DNA from: an uncultured Ruminococcus sp.
Lineage (GTDB): Bacteria; Bacillota; Clostridia; Oscillospirales; Acutalibacteraceae
Direction of reading: 5' to 3'
NCBI GenBank assembly: GCA_902797525.1
Contig: CADBSZ010000095.1
Coordinates: 1 to 26,586, forward strand
DNA length: 26,586 bases
Numbering within the stretch: the stretch's first letter is position 1; each line of letters begins with the position of its first letter. The translations under genes and the position numbers were made by a program. The notes under the pieces were generated by a model. The model saw only the letters and a list, made by a program, of their open reading frames with translations, was not told the DNA's origin and did not search any database. This document shows, in pieces, positions 1 through 8,181 of the stretch.

Positions 1-24
1 AATTGCTAAAAAGATTCCGTTCAT
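1..24 (-). CDS. ntpK: V-type ATP synthase subunit K (membrane rotor ring), 5' end only
   Basis: Only the first eight codons (MNGIFLAI) lie in the window; the rest runs off the left edge. The ATG is two bases beyond the ntpI stop, and an AGGAGG at 35-40, inside the last codons of ntpI, sits ten bases before it, so the two genes are tightly coupled. The identity rests mainly on position: in the Enterococcus-type ntp operon the order is F-I-K, and a hydrophobic start after subunit I fits the proteolipid that forms the rotor ring. Nothing can be said about its ion-binding glutamate or Na+/H+ specificity from this fragment. Confidence 0.6.
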
Positions 25-26
25 AA

Positions 27-2042
27 TTATTTATCCTCCTGAATTTTAATATATTTACTCTTTAATGAAAACGGCTCAAATTCTTTTCCGCCGCCCTCAT
101 AAAATTTACTGAACATCTCGACATACTGCAAGCGCATGGTATGCACATACGCGCCCAGCGCGTTAAGTCCGATGTTGATGAGGTGTCCGATGATGAAAAT
201 CACAATCATGAACACAATGCCCAACACATTGGTTCCCATCATCGTTGCGAGCATGTTGAACACCTGCGCCATTACGCCGGTGGTCAGTCCCAGCGCGAGC
301 AAACGCGAATAGGACAGCAAATCGGAAATGTAGCTTGTGATGTCGTACAGCGACGCCAAACCGCCGATTACCTTGCCGACAATGCTTTTTTTGCCGCGTC
401 CCTGAGTGAGCACCAAGCCCACCGCGCACGCAATTGCGATCACCGCGCCGACGGTCATCAAAACGGGCGTTGTCACCATGCCTGCGGCCAAAACCGCAAA
501 GCCGATGAGCATCAGCATCCACAGTCCCGTGTCAAAAAACGCTCCCGCATAGTCTTTTTGCTTAAAGCAGACCACAAATTTGCAGCCCATACCGACCAGA
601 ATGTGCACCAAGCCGAACGCGATGGAAATAATCATCAACGTCAGCGCGTCCTTTTGCGGGTCGATAATTGGCCACGGCAGCAGCGCCGGCGTGGGGTCGC
701 CCATGTTGGAAATCGAGTGCGCCATCACATATTCGTTGCCGGTAATCAGTTTGGCAATCGCTGCCGGGGCGTCGCCGAAAATACTGCCGAACACCAGGCC
801 CCACAGGGTGGTGGACACGCCGCAGTATTGGAACAGCTTGAGGTTGTTGCGCATTTTTTTGTCGGGCTTAAAGATTTTAATCATCAGCCCGGTGGCAATC
901 ACCATCAAAATGCCGTAGCCGGCGTCCGAGAACATCATGCCGAAGAAGAAATAGAAGAAAAACGCCAGCAGCGGAGTCGGGTCGATGTCGGTTTTGCCCG
1001 GAGAGGCATACATCGTCAAAATGCCCTGCGCCGGTTCTGCAAACTTGTTGTTTTTCAGCTTGACGGGCGCGTCGTCGCCTGCGTCGCCGAATTCCACTGC
1101 GCAGGTGGCAACACGGTTGCACAGCGTTTCCAGCTTTTCACAGTCTTCCTCGGGAATGTAGCCCTCAATCACAAACACATGCTTGGAATGGTCGAGGTGG
1201 TTAATCACGTTGTATTTGTCGCTGCGGATACGGAAGTAGTCCTGCGTGGACTTAATGCTCTCGCGCATTTCGGTATAGCCGGCGATTTCCTGTTCCGCCT
1301 GCTTGCTGTCCTCTGCCAGCCGCTTGCTCTGTGCCTTCAGCCGCTCCGCCTTAATTTTAGGAACTTTGTGCGTAGGCGACATCGGTCTTGCAAAGCCGAG
1401 CGCGCGCAGCGCGTCCTCCGCCATCGTCCTTTGACGAATGGGGGTGAACACCACCGCATGGGTGGCGCTTGCTTCCGCGTGCTCAATTTCAATGGCAAAC
1501 TCCAGCTTCGGGTTTTCCGCCGCCAGGGCTTCCTTCAGCCGCTGTTCGGTGTACAGCTCAGGGAGCGTGCCGATGAATATCGCGGTTGATTTGGTGCCTG
1601 TGGCGTTCAGCGGAATATCCAGCTTTTGCCATGCCTCCAGCTGAGCAAGCTGGGTTTTTATGCGGATTTGTTCGGCGGCGTTGTCGGAGCGTTGCTTGTC
1701 CAGCTCCGCAATCCGCGAGCACACCTCAATCACCTGTTTGGCGTTTGAGGCGATTACCCCGATTTCGTCGGGGTCAATTTCGCGTCTGCCCTTAAACGAG
1801 GCGAGCATGCCTGCCTTTTCGGGAGATATGCCGTCCAGAATTTTCAGCGCCTGCTGCGTCAGCTCAACGTTGCGCTCAAATACCTGCATTTGCGGCGAAA
1901 CGTTTACGCGCTGAAAGCCCTTGCGCGATTTTTCACTTTTGGTAATCTGAACCAGTCCGCTGTCCTGCAAATGCTCCAACAGACGTTTTCGGTCCTGCCG
2001 CAAAGCGATAATCCGCACGGTTTTCATTTTCAATTTTGCCAA
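27..2042 (-). CDS. ntpI: V-type ATP synthase subunit I (a-type membrane subunit)
   Basis: 671 aa, the usual length for bacterial/archaeal subunit I, the membrane stator subunit that carries ions between the rotor ring and the membrane faces. The first ~340 residues are the soluble arm with coiled-coil stretches (for example around residues 230-270). The rest is membrane-embedded, starting near LLAFFFYFFFGMMFSDAGYG. The conserved arginine expected to work against the rotor carboxylate is visible as R580 in SYSRLLALGL, followed by the typical helix GLNALGAYVHTMRLQYVE and a short cytoplasmic tail. The start is TTG: an in-frame TGA lies three codons upstream and a GGTGA Shine-Dalgarno at 2049-2053 is correctly spaced. 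A later in-frame ATG (residue 6) lacks a ribosome site. It follows ntpF by 53 bases and overlaps the ntpK ribosome site, so the genes form one operon. Family assignment is firm. Confidence 0.95.
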   Translation of the reverse strand: MAKLKMKTVRIIALRQDRKRLLEHLQDSGLVQITKSEKSRKGFQRVNVSPQMQVFERNVELTQQALKILDGISPEKAGMLASFKGRREIDPDEIGVIASNAKQVIEVCSRIAELDKQRSDNAAEQIRIKTQLAQLEAWQKLDIPLNATGTKSTAIFIGTLPELYTEQRLKEALAAENPKLEFAIEIEHAEASATHAVVFTPIRQRTMAEDALRALGFARPMSPTHKVPKIKAERLKAQSKRLAEDSKQAEQEIAGYTEMRESIKSTQDYFRIRSDKYNVINHLDHSKHVFVIEGYIPEEDCEKLETLCNRVATCAVEFGDAGDDAPVKLKNNKFAEPAQGILTMYASPGKTDIDPTPLLAFFFYFFFGMMFSDAGYGILMVIATGLMIKIFKPDKKMRNNLKLFQYCGVSTTLWGLVFGSIFGDAPAAIAKLITGNEYVMAHSISNMGDPTPALLPWPIIDPQKDALTLMIISIAFGLVHILVGMGCKFVVCFKQKDYAGAFFDTGLWMLMLIGFAVLAAGMVTTPVLMTVGAVIAIACAVGLVLTQGRGKKSIVGKVIGGLASLYDITSYISDLLSYSRLLALGLTTGVMAQVFNMLATMMGTNVLGIVFMIVIFIIGHLINIGLNALGAYVHTMRLQYVEMFSKFYEGGGKEFEPFSLKSKYIKIQEDK

Positions 2043-2095
2043 TCGGCATCACCACTTTCATTGCGCCGCGTGAAACATCACGTCGGCAGTGTGTT

Positions 2096-2407
2096 TTACT
2101 TCAAAATGGCGTCCGCCGCCTTTTTAATAACGGACGGGCGGTTTTTGTCGGCGGCGGCGGTAATTTTGCCGCATGCGTCCTGCGCGTCGGCAACCGCTTG
2201 CCTGAGGGTGTTTTCGTTGTCTGCCTGTGCCTTGTCCAGCTGCGCCTGCGCGTCGGCATTTGCCTTTTCCACGCGCGCCGCAATCAGCGACTCGGCTTCT
2301 TTTCTCGCGTCGGCAACCGCAGTGTTTGCCTGCGCTTTTGCTTCGCTTTCGCGCTGACGGGCTTCTTCCTCCGCCGCGCAAATCGCGTCCAACAGTTCCT
2401 TGGCCAT
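2096..2407 (-). CDS. ntpF: V-type ATP synthase peripheral-stalk subunit (NtpF / subunit G-H)
   Basis: 103 aa, almost entirely charged, Ala/Glu/Lys/Gln-rich heptad sequence, i.e. one long coiled coil with no membrane segment. This is what the peripheral stalk partner of subunit E looks like in A/V-type ATP synthases (NtpF in Enterococcus, AhaH in methanogens). It is the first gene of the operon, directly before ntpI, matching the ntpF-I-K order. The ATG is preceded by AGGAGA and by a promoter at 2465-2493. Such short coiled coils carry little sequence signature, so the name depends on the neighbouring subunit I as well as on the sequence. Confidence 0.85.
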   Translation of the reverse strand: MAKELLDAICAAEEEARQRESEAKAQANTAVADARKEAESLIAARVEKANADAQAQLDKAQADNENTLRQAVADAQDACGKITAAADKNRPSVIKKAADAILK

Positions 2408-2437
2408 ATTTCTCTCCTTTCATTCATAAAGAAGTAG

Positions 2438-2451
2438 GGCGACAAATCGCC
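2438..2451 (-). other. Small hairpin in ntp operon 5' leader
   Basis: Perfect 5-bp stem GGCGA / TCGCC with a 4-base loop, about 30 bases upstream of the ntpF start and just downstream of the predicted transcription start. Function unknown; it may only stabilise the 5' end. Confidence 0.4.
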
Positions 2452-2464
2452 TTAGATAACATTC

Positions 2465-2493
2465 ATCATACCATATTTCGAACAGTTTTTCAA
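2465..2493 (-). promoter_or_regulatory. Sigma-A-type promoter of the V-ATPase operon
   Basis: Read on the minus strand: TTGAAA, 17-base spacer, TATGAT. Predicted start near 2458 gives a leader of about 50 bases before ntpF. It is divergent to the promoter of the YbaK gene. Confidence 0.7.
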
Positions 2494-2604
2494 TAAAAAA
2501 ACCGCAACTATCTTGTGCAATTCCCGTGTTTTGTCGTGTTTTTGGACGAAAATGGAAAAGTGTTTGGTTTATTGTTCTGAAAAGGAAATATTTTTGGTTT
2601 TTAA

Positions 2605-2634
2605 TTGACAATTATGCCTTACATATAATACAAT
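2605..2634 (+). promoter_or_regulatory. Likely promoter of the YbaK-family gene
   Basis: TTGACA (2605-2610) followed after 18 bases by TACAAT (2629-2634). A perfect TATAAT at 2624-2629 is also present but only 13 bases from the TTGACA. With the TACAAT reading, transcription would begin near 2641, leaving a leader of only about ten bases before the chosen GTG start. Confidence 0.5.
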
Positions 2635-2650
2635 AGAAACGGTGATTACA

Positions 2651-3130
2651 GTGAAAGAAATCAAGACAAATGTCATGCGAATTTTGGAAAAAGAAAAGAT
2701 AGATTACACCGCGCACGAATATCCTCACGGCAAGGACGCGGTGGACGGCGTCACTGTGGCGCGGCTGATGGGGCAGGAGCCCGAATGTGTATTTAAAACG
2801 TTGGTCACAAAGGGCGCGGGCAGGGATTATTATGTGTTCGTAGTGCCCGTTGCCGAGGAGCTGGATTTAAAAAAATGCGCGCGCAGCGTAGGAGAAAAAT
2901 CCGTGGAGATGATTCCCGTTAAGGACATCACAAAGGTGACCGGCTATGTGCGCGGCGGCTGTTCGCCGATTGGCATGAAAAAACAGTACAAAACCACCTA
3001 TCACATCACCGCGGAAACGATTTCGCATATCATCGTCAGCGCGGGAAAAATCGGCCATCAAATTGACCTGTCGCCCCAAGACCTCATCCGTCTGACCGGC
3101 GGACAGACGGCGGATATTGTAAAGCAATAA
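2651..3130 (+). CDS. ybaK: YbaK/EbsC-family Cys-tRNA(Pro) deacylase
   Basis: 159 aa single-domain protein of the YbaK/EbsC family, which hydrolyses cysteine wrongly attached to tRNA(Pro) in trans and so protects translation fidelity. Family landmarks are visible: the N-terminal YPHGKDAVDG-like segment, the VFKTLVTKG strand with the conserved lysine, and the YVRGGCSPIGMKKQY block containing the conserved GG-C-PIG loop of the active site. Length equals the family norm (~155-160 aa). I chose the GTG at 2651 because GGTGA at 2641-2645 is properly spaced from it; an in-frame GTG at 2642 would add three residues but overlaps that ribosome site. It faces away from the ATP synthase operon and lies 81 bases before the RND permease with no clear terminator between, so the two may be cotranscribed. 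Confidence 0.9.
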   Translation: MKEIKTNVMRILEKEKIDYTAHEYPHGKDAVDGVTVARLMGQEPECVFKTLVTKGAGRDYYVFVVPVAEELDLKKCARSVGEKSVEMIPVKDITKVTGYVRGGCSPIGMKKQYKTTYHITAETISHIIVSAGKIGHQIDLSPQDLIRLTGGQTADIVKQ

Positions 3131-3211
3131 GAAACATAATATCCGCCGGACACCGTGCGGTGTTAACAAGAAAAAGCGGTTGCAGCAAAATCTGCTTTTA
3201 GGAGAAAAACT

Positions 3212-6200
3212 ATGTTATCGAAATTCAGCGTAAAAAAGCCGATGACAATTTTTGTTGCGGCAATATTGGTGATTGTGTTGGGTGTCGTGTCCTTTTTGCG
3301 CATGACGCCCGACCTCATGCCGAACATGGATTTGCCCTACGCTCTGATTTTAACCTCTTATCCCGGTCAAACGCCGGAAACAATTGAGGCGGCTGTCACC
3401 AAGCCGATTGAGCAGTCGGTGTCGACCATTGACGGCGTCAAGCAGGTGCGTTCTACCTCGACAGATAACTATTCCACGTGTATTATCGAGTTTCAGGACG
3501 GCACAGACATGAACACCGCCACCGTTGACGTGCGTTCGTCGCTCGACACCCTGACGGATAGGTGGGACGACGCTGTCGGCACGCCTTATCTGATAAAAAT
3601 CAATCCAAACATTTTGCCTGTTGCCATGATTGCCGTGGATTATGAGGGCAAGGAGCGGCGCGAGATTTCCGATTTTGTCAGCAACGGGCTGATGAACCGC
3701 CTTGAGGGTATCGACGGCGTGGCGTCCGTCAGCAACAAGGGCGTTGTGATTGAAAAAGAGAACGTTGTCATCTCGCAGGAAAAGCTCGATTCACTGAATA
3801 AACGAATCAACGCCGCACTCGACAGTCAGTTTGCCGACGCGGAGGAAAAGCTGAATGAAGCCAAGGCGGAGCTGGAGAGCAACGCCGAGCAGGCGCAAAG
3901 CGGCGCCGCGGTGATTACCGAATCCATCGAAGCGATTAACGGTCAGCAGGAGGCGCTTGCCGCGCAGCTTGCACAGGCGCAGAGCGAGGCGGACAACGGC
4001 AAAAGCAAATTAATCTCAGCCAAAATGGAGTTGCTCGACCAAAAGGCCTCTTTGACCTCCTCCAAACAGCTGCTCGAAACATCTTATCAGACACTGCTCA
4101 CCGTCAAAACTACTTATACCGACCTGCTTGAGCAAAAGCAGGATTTAGTCGGTAAACTTGAAACAATTAATTCTTTAAACGAACAATATATTGCTGTTTT
4201 AAAACAGCTTACGGACCTCTCGCTGTCGGCTGAGGAGCGAAACGCGCTCACCGCGCAGCTCGAGGAAATTGACAAACAGCTCGAGCCGTTTGGTATCCGC
4301 AAGGAGGGCCTGGCGCTCGCGATAGCCGCCGCCAACGCTGCGCTGGAACGTGTTGACAGCTCCATCGGCGAGGTCAACGAACAGCTAAAGGAATTGGGCA
4401 CCGACACCTCCACGCTTGACGATACGCTCAAGTCTGTCAGCGACCAAACAGGTCAGATAAACAGCGGAATCGCACAGATTGACACCGCCCTTCAGGGCTT
4501 GGACGACAACACCGTATCCGTCAATGACGCGCTTGCCACCCTTGCGCAGCAGCAGTCGAGCGCGGATTTCAAGATGTCCGGCGCGCTGGCGTCTTTGACG
4601 GCAAAGCAGAGCGAGGTCACCGCCGCAGCGGCACAGCTCAGCGCCGCGCAGAGCGAGCTCGAAAAATCGCTGACAGAGCTCGGCGAGCAAAAGAACGCCG
4701 CCAAGCAAAAGGCGGACGCAAACAGTATGGTGACCATTGACACGGTGTCGGGTATTTTATCTGCGCAAAACTTCTCCATGCCGGCAGGCTACGTCACCGA
4801 CGGCAACAACAACCGTTATCTGGTTCGTGTGGGCGACGAGGTTTCCGGCGAGCAGGAGCTGACGGATTTGCCCCTGTTCGACACCAAAATCGACGGTATC
4901 GGCGTGGTGAAGCTCAGCGACGTCGCCGATATTTTCATCGCCGACAATTCCGACGAAATCTATGCCAAAATCAACGGCAGCGACGGCGTGATTCTCAGCT
5001 TTACCAAGCAGAGCGACATCGCCACCGCCACGGTTTGCAACAACATCAACGACGAAATCGCCGCACTCGAAAAGGAGTACGAAGGACTCAGCTTCACCGC
5101 GCTCTACAGCCAGGGCGATTACATCAATATCATTATCAACGGCGTATTGCAAAACCTGCTGATGGGCGCGGGCTTGGCGATAATCATTCTTTTGATTTTC
5201 CTGCGCGACATCAAGCCGACTGCCATTGTCGCCGTGTCGATTCCCGTCAGCGTTATTTTCGCGGTTGTGCTGATGTATTTCAGCGGCATTACGCTCAACA
5301 TGATTTCTCTTTCGGGACTTGCCATCGGCGTAGGCATGCTGGTTGACAACTCGGTTGTTGTCATCGAGAACACCTACCGCCTGCGGCACCTCGGCTATTC
5401 GCCCGTGCAGGCGGCGCTTAACGGCGCGCGCCAGGTGGCAGGCGCCATTATTGCGTCCACGCTGACAACCCTTTGCGTATTTCTTCCCATTGTGTTTGTC
5501 GAGGGAATTACGCGCCAGCTCTTTGTCGACATGGCGCTCACCATAACCTATTCGCTGGGTGCAAGCCTGATTGTAGCGCTGACGCTGGTGCCTGCCATGA
5601 GCCAGCGCATGCTGCGCAAGGTGCGTCAGCCAAGGAAAAGCGGCGAGGGAAAAATCCTGCAAACCTATGACAAAACCGTGCGCTTTGTGCTGCGGCACAA
5701 GCTGGTGTCGATTTTGGTTGTTATCGTCGTGCTGTTCGGCAGCGGCTTTGCGGTGCAGTTGCGCGGCTTCAGCTTTATGCCCGATATGAGCAGTACCGAG
5801 GTGCAGGTGCAGGTAACGCTTGACCCGAACGCAACCTTTGAAGAAACCGTTGAGGCGGCGGAAGAGGTCAACAATTTAATGAGCACCTTTAAGGAGTTTG
5901 AAACCGTCGGCGTGATGGTCGGCGGCACCTCGGGGCTGATGGGAATCGCGCCGGGCGGCGCGCAAACCGACGCAGGCTCGCTGATGGCATACGGCGTATT
6001 AAAGCCCGAGTACACCAAGCGCGGCGCAGCAATTGAAAAGGAAATTGAAGAACAGCTCACCATCGACGGCGAAATCACAGTCGGCGCCGGCTCTGCCTCG
6101 TCCATGAGCACGCTGATTGGCGACAGCAATGTACAGATTACTCTGTACGGCGATGATTTAAAGCTTTTGAAAGCGACTGCCGAGGATATGGCGCAACAGC

Positions 6201-7246
6201 TTAATTCCCTTGAAGGCATTGATGAAGCCGACAGCGGTGCCGGCGCAACCTCGCCTGAAATCAAGGTGAGCATCGACCGCAAAAAGGCGGCGGAAAAGGG
6301 CTTGACCACCGCGCAGATTTTTCAACAGGTATCGGCGGCTGTCGCAAGCGAAAAAACATCAACTACACTCAAAACCGAGAGCGGCAAAACGATTGACATC
6401 GTGACCGTCAAGGGCGACGAACAGCGCGTTTCAGCCGACAAGGTGGGCGGTATTAACCTGACCTACACCGACGCCGAGGGCAGCGAAAAGAAGATTTCGT
6501 TGTCAAGCGTGGCGGACATCTCCAAGGGCGATACGATGGACACCATCAACCGCAAAGGCCAAAAGCGGTTCCTCACTGTCAGCGGCACGCTGAAGGAGGG
6601 CTACAGCCTGACCGACGTAACCAACCGAACACAGGATTTATTCAAGGATTACAAGCTTCCTGCGGGCTTTACAATGGAGTATGAGGGCAGCAACAAGGCG
6701 ACAATGGAAGCAATCGGACAGCTTATGCTGATGATGCTGCTCGGTGTGATAATGATTTACCTGATTATGGTGGCGCAGTTCCAAAGCCTGAAATCGCCCT
6801 TCATCATCATGTTCACCATTCCGCTGGCGTTCACGGGCGGCTTCCTCGGCTTGCTTTTGACCGGCTTTGACATCAGCGTGGTGTCGCTGATTGGCTTTGT
6901 TATGCTCTGCGGAATCATCGTCAACAACGGCATTGTGCTGGTCGATTACATCAACGTGCTCCGTTTGGAGGGCAAGAATAGGGTTGAGGCAATTGTTGAG
7001 GCAGGAAAAACGCGTATGCGCCCGATTTTTATCACCGCGCTCACCACGATTCTCGGCCTGTCCGTTATGGCGCTCGGTATCGGCACCGGCGCCGAAATGA
7101 TGCAGCCTCTCGCGATTGTTTGTATCGGCGGTCTGCTTTACGCAACGCTCATGACGCTGTATATCATTCCGCTGATATACGACGCGTTTAATAAAAAAGA
7201 GCTTCGCAGGGTGGAGAAATCCGACCTGGAAGCAATTGATGAATAA
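3212..7246 (+). CDS. RND-family efflux permease (AcrB/SwrC-like) with large coiled-coil insertion
   Basis: 1344 aa. Two homologous halves each begin with a membrane helix (residues ~12-29 and ~830-848) followed by a large external porter region, then a helix bundle (~643-800 and ~1168-1325). The TM4 motif reads GMLVDNSVVVIEN with D712 matching AcrB D407; the neighbouring AcrB D408 is Asn here, and the TM10 lysine position reads IVNNGIVLVD. These look like the HAE-type pumps of Gram-positive bacteria. Ordinary family members are ~1030-1050 aa; the excess is one Ala/Gln/Glu/Leu-rich segment at about residues 194-505 with heptad-like spacing. It splits the porter subdomain between LDSLNKRI and VDIVSGILSAQN-like sequence (here VTIDTVSGILSAQN). 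AGGAG at 3200-3204 decides the ATG; a small stem (GCAG/CTGC) lies just before it. No membrane-fusion protein gene is adjacent. Substrate unknown. Confidence 0.93.
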   Translation: MLSKFSVKKPMTIFVAAILVIVLGVVSFLRMTPDLMPNMDLPYALILTSYPGQTPETIEAAVTKPIEQSVSTIDGVKQVRSTSTDNYSTCIIEFQDGTDMNTATVDVRSSLDTLTDRWDDAVGTPYLIKINPNILPVAMIAVDYEGKERREISDFVSNGLMNRLEGIDGVASVSNKGVVIEKENVVISQEKLDSLNKRINAALDSQFADAEEKLNEAKAELESNAEQAQSGAAVITESIEAINGQQEALAAQLAQAQSEADNGKSKLISAKMELLDQKASLTSSKQLLETSYQTLLTVKTTYTDLLEQKQDLVGKLETINSLNEQYIAVLKQLTDLSLSAEERNALTAQLEEIDKQLEPFGIRKEGLALAIAAANAALERVDSSIGEVNEQLKELGTDTSTLDDTLKSVSDQTGQINSGIAQIDTALQGLDDNTVSVNDALATLAQQQSSADFKMSGALASLTAKQSEVTAAAAQLSAAQSELEKSLTELGEQKNAAKQKADANSMVTIDTVSGILSAQNFSMPAGYVTDGNNNRYLVRVGDEVSGEQELTDLPLFDTKIDGIGVVKLSDVADIFIADNSDEIYAKINGSDGVILSFTKQSDIATATVCNNINDEIAALEKEYEGLSFTALYSQGDYINIIINGVLQNLLMGAGLAIIILLIFLRDIKPTAIVAVSIPVSVIFAVVLMYFSGITLNMISLSGLAIGVGMLVDNSVVVIENTYRLRHLGYSPVQAALNGARQVAGAIIASTLTTLCVFLPIVFVEGITRQLFVDMALTITYSLGASLIVALTLVPAMSQRMLRKVRQPRKSGEGKILQTYDKTVRFVLRHKLVSILVVIVVLFGSGFAVQLRGFSFMPDMSSTEVQVQVTLDPNATFEETVEAAEEVNNLMSTFKEFETVGVMVGGTSGLMGIAPGGAQTDAGSLMAYGVLKPEYTKRGAAIEKEIEEQLTIDGEITVGAGSASSMSTLIGDSNVQITLYGDDLKLLKATAEDMAQQLNSLEGIDEADSGAGATSPEIKVSIDRKKAAEKGLTTAQIFQQVSAAVASEKTSTTLKTESGKTIDIVTVKGDEQRVSADKVGGINLTYTDAEGSEKKISLSSVADISKGDTMDTINRKGQKRFLTVSGTLKEGYSLTDVTNRTQDLFKDYKLPAGFTMEYEGSNKATMEAIGQLMLMMLLGVIMIYLIMVAQFQSLKSPFIIMFTIPLAFTGGFLGLLLTGFDISVVSLIGFVMLCGIIVNNGIVLVDYINVLRLEGKNRVEAIVEAGKTRMRPIFITALTTILGLSVMALGIGTGAEMMQPLAIVCIGGLLYATLMTLYIIPLIYDAFNKKELRRVEKSDLEAIDE

Positions 7247-7264
7247 TTCTTTGGAGGAATTAAA

Positions 7265-7576
7265 ATGATCATTGTAACAACCGAAACCGTAAACGGCAAA
7301 AACTGTCAGCCGCTGGGCGTTGTGTCAGGCAGCACCATTCAGACCAAGCACATGTTCAGCGACATCGGACAGGGCCTTAAAAACTTGGTCGGCGGCGAGC
7401 TGAAATCCTACACCGACATGATGAACAAGGCGCGCGACCTTGCCACAAGCCGCATGATTGATCAGGCGGCGCAGATGGGCGCCGACGCGGTAGTATGTGT
7501 TCGCTATTCCACAGCGTCCATCACACAGGGCGCGGCAGAGGTGTTTGCCTACGGCACCGCTGTTAAGTTTGCATAA
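7265..7576 (+). CDS. YbjQ / UPF0145 (DUF74) family protein
   Basis: 103 aa, the standard length of the YbjQ family (Pfam heavy-metal-binding domain YbjQ_1). The typical N-terminal VTTETVNG, then LGVVSGSTI, a central helix-rich part with GGELKSYTDMM and the segment MGADAVVCVRY followed by YGTAVKF are all present. No membrane segment or signal peptide. The family forms small homo-oligomers; its biological role is not established. It sits 18 bases after the RND permease with GGAGG before its ATG, so it is probably cotranscribed with that pump, and it is closed by the strong terminator at 7590-7615. Confidence 0.88.
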   Translation: MIIVTTETVNGKNCQPLGVVSGSTIQTKHMFSDIGQGLKNLVGGELKSYTDMMNKARDLATSRMIDQAAQMGADAVVCVRYSTASITQGAAEVFAYGTAVKFA

Positions 7577-7589
7577 GCCAATCAAAAAC

Positions 7590-7615
7590 GCCGCCGCGGT
7601 CAGTGCCGCGGCGGC
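7590..7615. terminator. Bidirectional intrinsic terminator
   Basis: Ten-base perfect GC-rich stem GCCGCCGCGG / CCGCGGCGGC with a 6-base loop. On the plus strand it is followed by AATCTTTTATT, on the minus strand by GTTTTTGATT, so it can serve both the YbjQ gene and the convergent C39-like gene. Confidence 0.85.
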
Positions 7616-7621
7616 AATCTT

Positions 7622-8140
7622 TTATTCTAATAAATAGCCGCAAATAAAGCGGTCGGGCCGCACCTCGTTTGGCGAAAAACGAGTGGGTTCGTCAGCATTA
7701 TAGCGGTTGAGGGCGACTAGCTTTCCGCCGCTTTGAATAACGGTGAAAAAGTGAATCCCGTGAGTGCGCTTGTCGCACCATGTACAGATAATGGCGGCGT
7801 TGACATTGGGCAGTTCCTTGCAAAACATCTGCGGACTGTCTGTCTGTATATAGGGAAAGCCGTGCAGCTTGAAATACCGCCCGAGCGAGCGCGGTTTGGT
7901 GCCGAAAAAGCCGAACAGCCACGGCATACGCAGCCGCTGCGCGTCGGCAATAATCTGAGCAAAGCCCTGCGGCTTTCGGAGCCGCTTCATACAGTTGTAA
8001 AGCGCCACCAATCCGCAGCCGACATTGCAGATTTTTCTGCGTGCGCGTCCGTAACGGAGCGAGGCAATTCGCAAATCATTTTGCCGCGTGAGATAGGTGG
8101 GGAAGGGAGCAGTGCAGTTGTTTGATGAATCGTTAATCAT
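7622..8140 (-). CDS. C39-like papain-fold (cysteine peptidase-like) domain protein
   Basis: 172 aa with no signal peptide and no membrane helix. The block ICNVGCGLVALYN has the look of the nucleophile helix of C39-like papain-fold peptidases (candidate C42). A later strand GIHFFTVI offers H130, and LNRYN offers N145/N148 as the third catalytic position. The family includes bacteriocin-leader peptidases and many uncharacterised proteins, so this is a fold and catalytic-triad guess; I cannot name a substrate and no precursor peptide or ABC exporter is beside it. The ATG at 8140 has no recognisable ribosome site and lies 41 bases after the PPOX gene stop, so translation may depend on its upstream neighbour or the true start may be internal (the domain proper begins near residue 35). 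Confidence 0.55.
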   Translation of the reverse strand: MINDSSNNCTAPFPTYLTRQNDLRIASLRYGRARRKICNVGCGLVALYNCMKRLRKPQGFAQIIADAQRLRMPWLFGFFGTKPRSLGRYFKLHGFPYIQTDSPQMFCKELPNVNAAIICTWCDKRTHGIHFFTVIQSGGKLVALNRYNADEPTRFSPNEVRPDRFICGYLLE

Positions 8141-8181
8141 AGTATCAAGTGGCTGAGGTTCTGCTGCGCGAGGCGCTCATG

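Noticed and set aside
141..1589. 482-codon open frame antisense to ntpI
   Set aside because: His/Gln/Arg-rich translation without domain character, produced by the codon bias of the opposite strand; ntpI is unmistakable.
2420..2611. 63-codon open frame in the ntpF upstream region
   Set aside because: Overlaps the clear ntp promoter and leader; no ribosome site; Phe/Leu-rich product expected from AT-rich DNA.
2605..2629. TTGACA plus perfect TATAAT as one promoter
   Set aside because: Only 13 bases between them, too short for a sigma-A promoter; the TACAAT five bases later gives an 18-base spacer.
3150..3163. ACACC/GGTGT hairpin after the YbaK gene as a terminator
   Set aside because: No T tract follows; more likely a chance hairpin or a processing site.
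4757..5698. 313-codon open frame antisense to the RND permease
   Set aside because: His/Asn/Arg-rich mirror of a strongly coding region.
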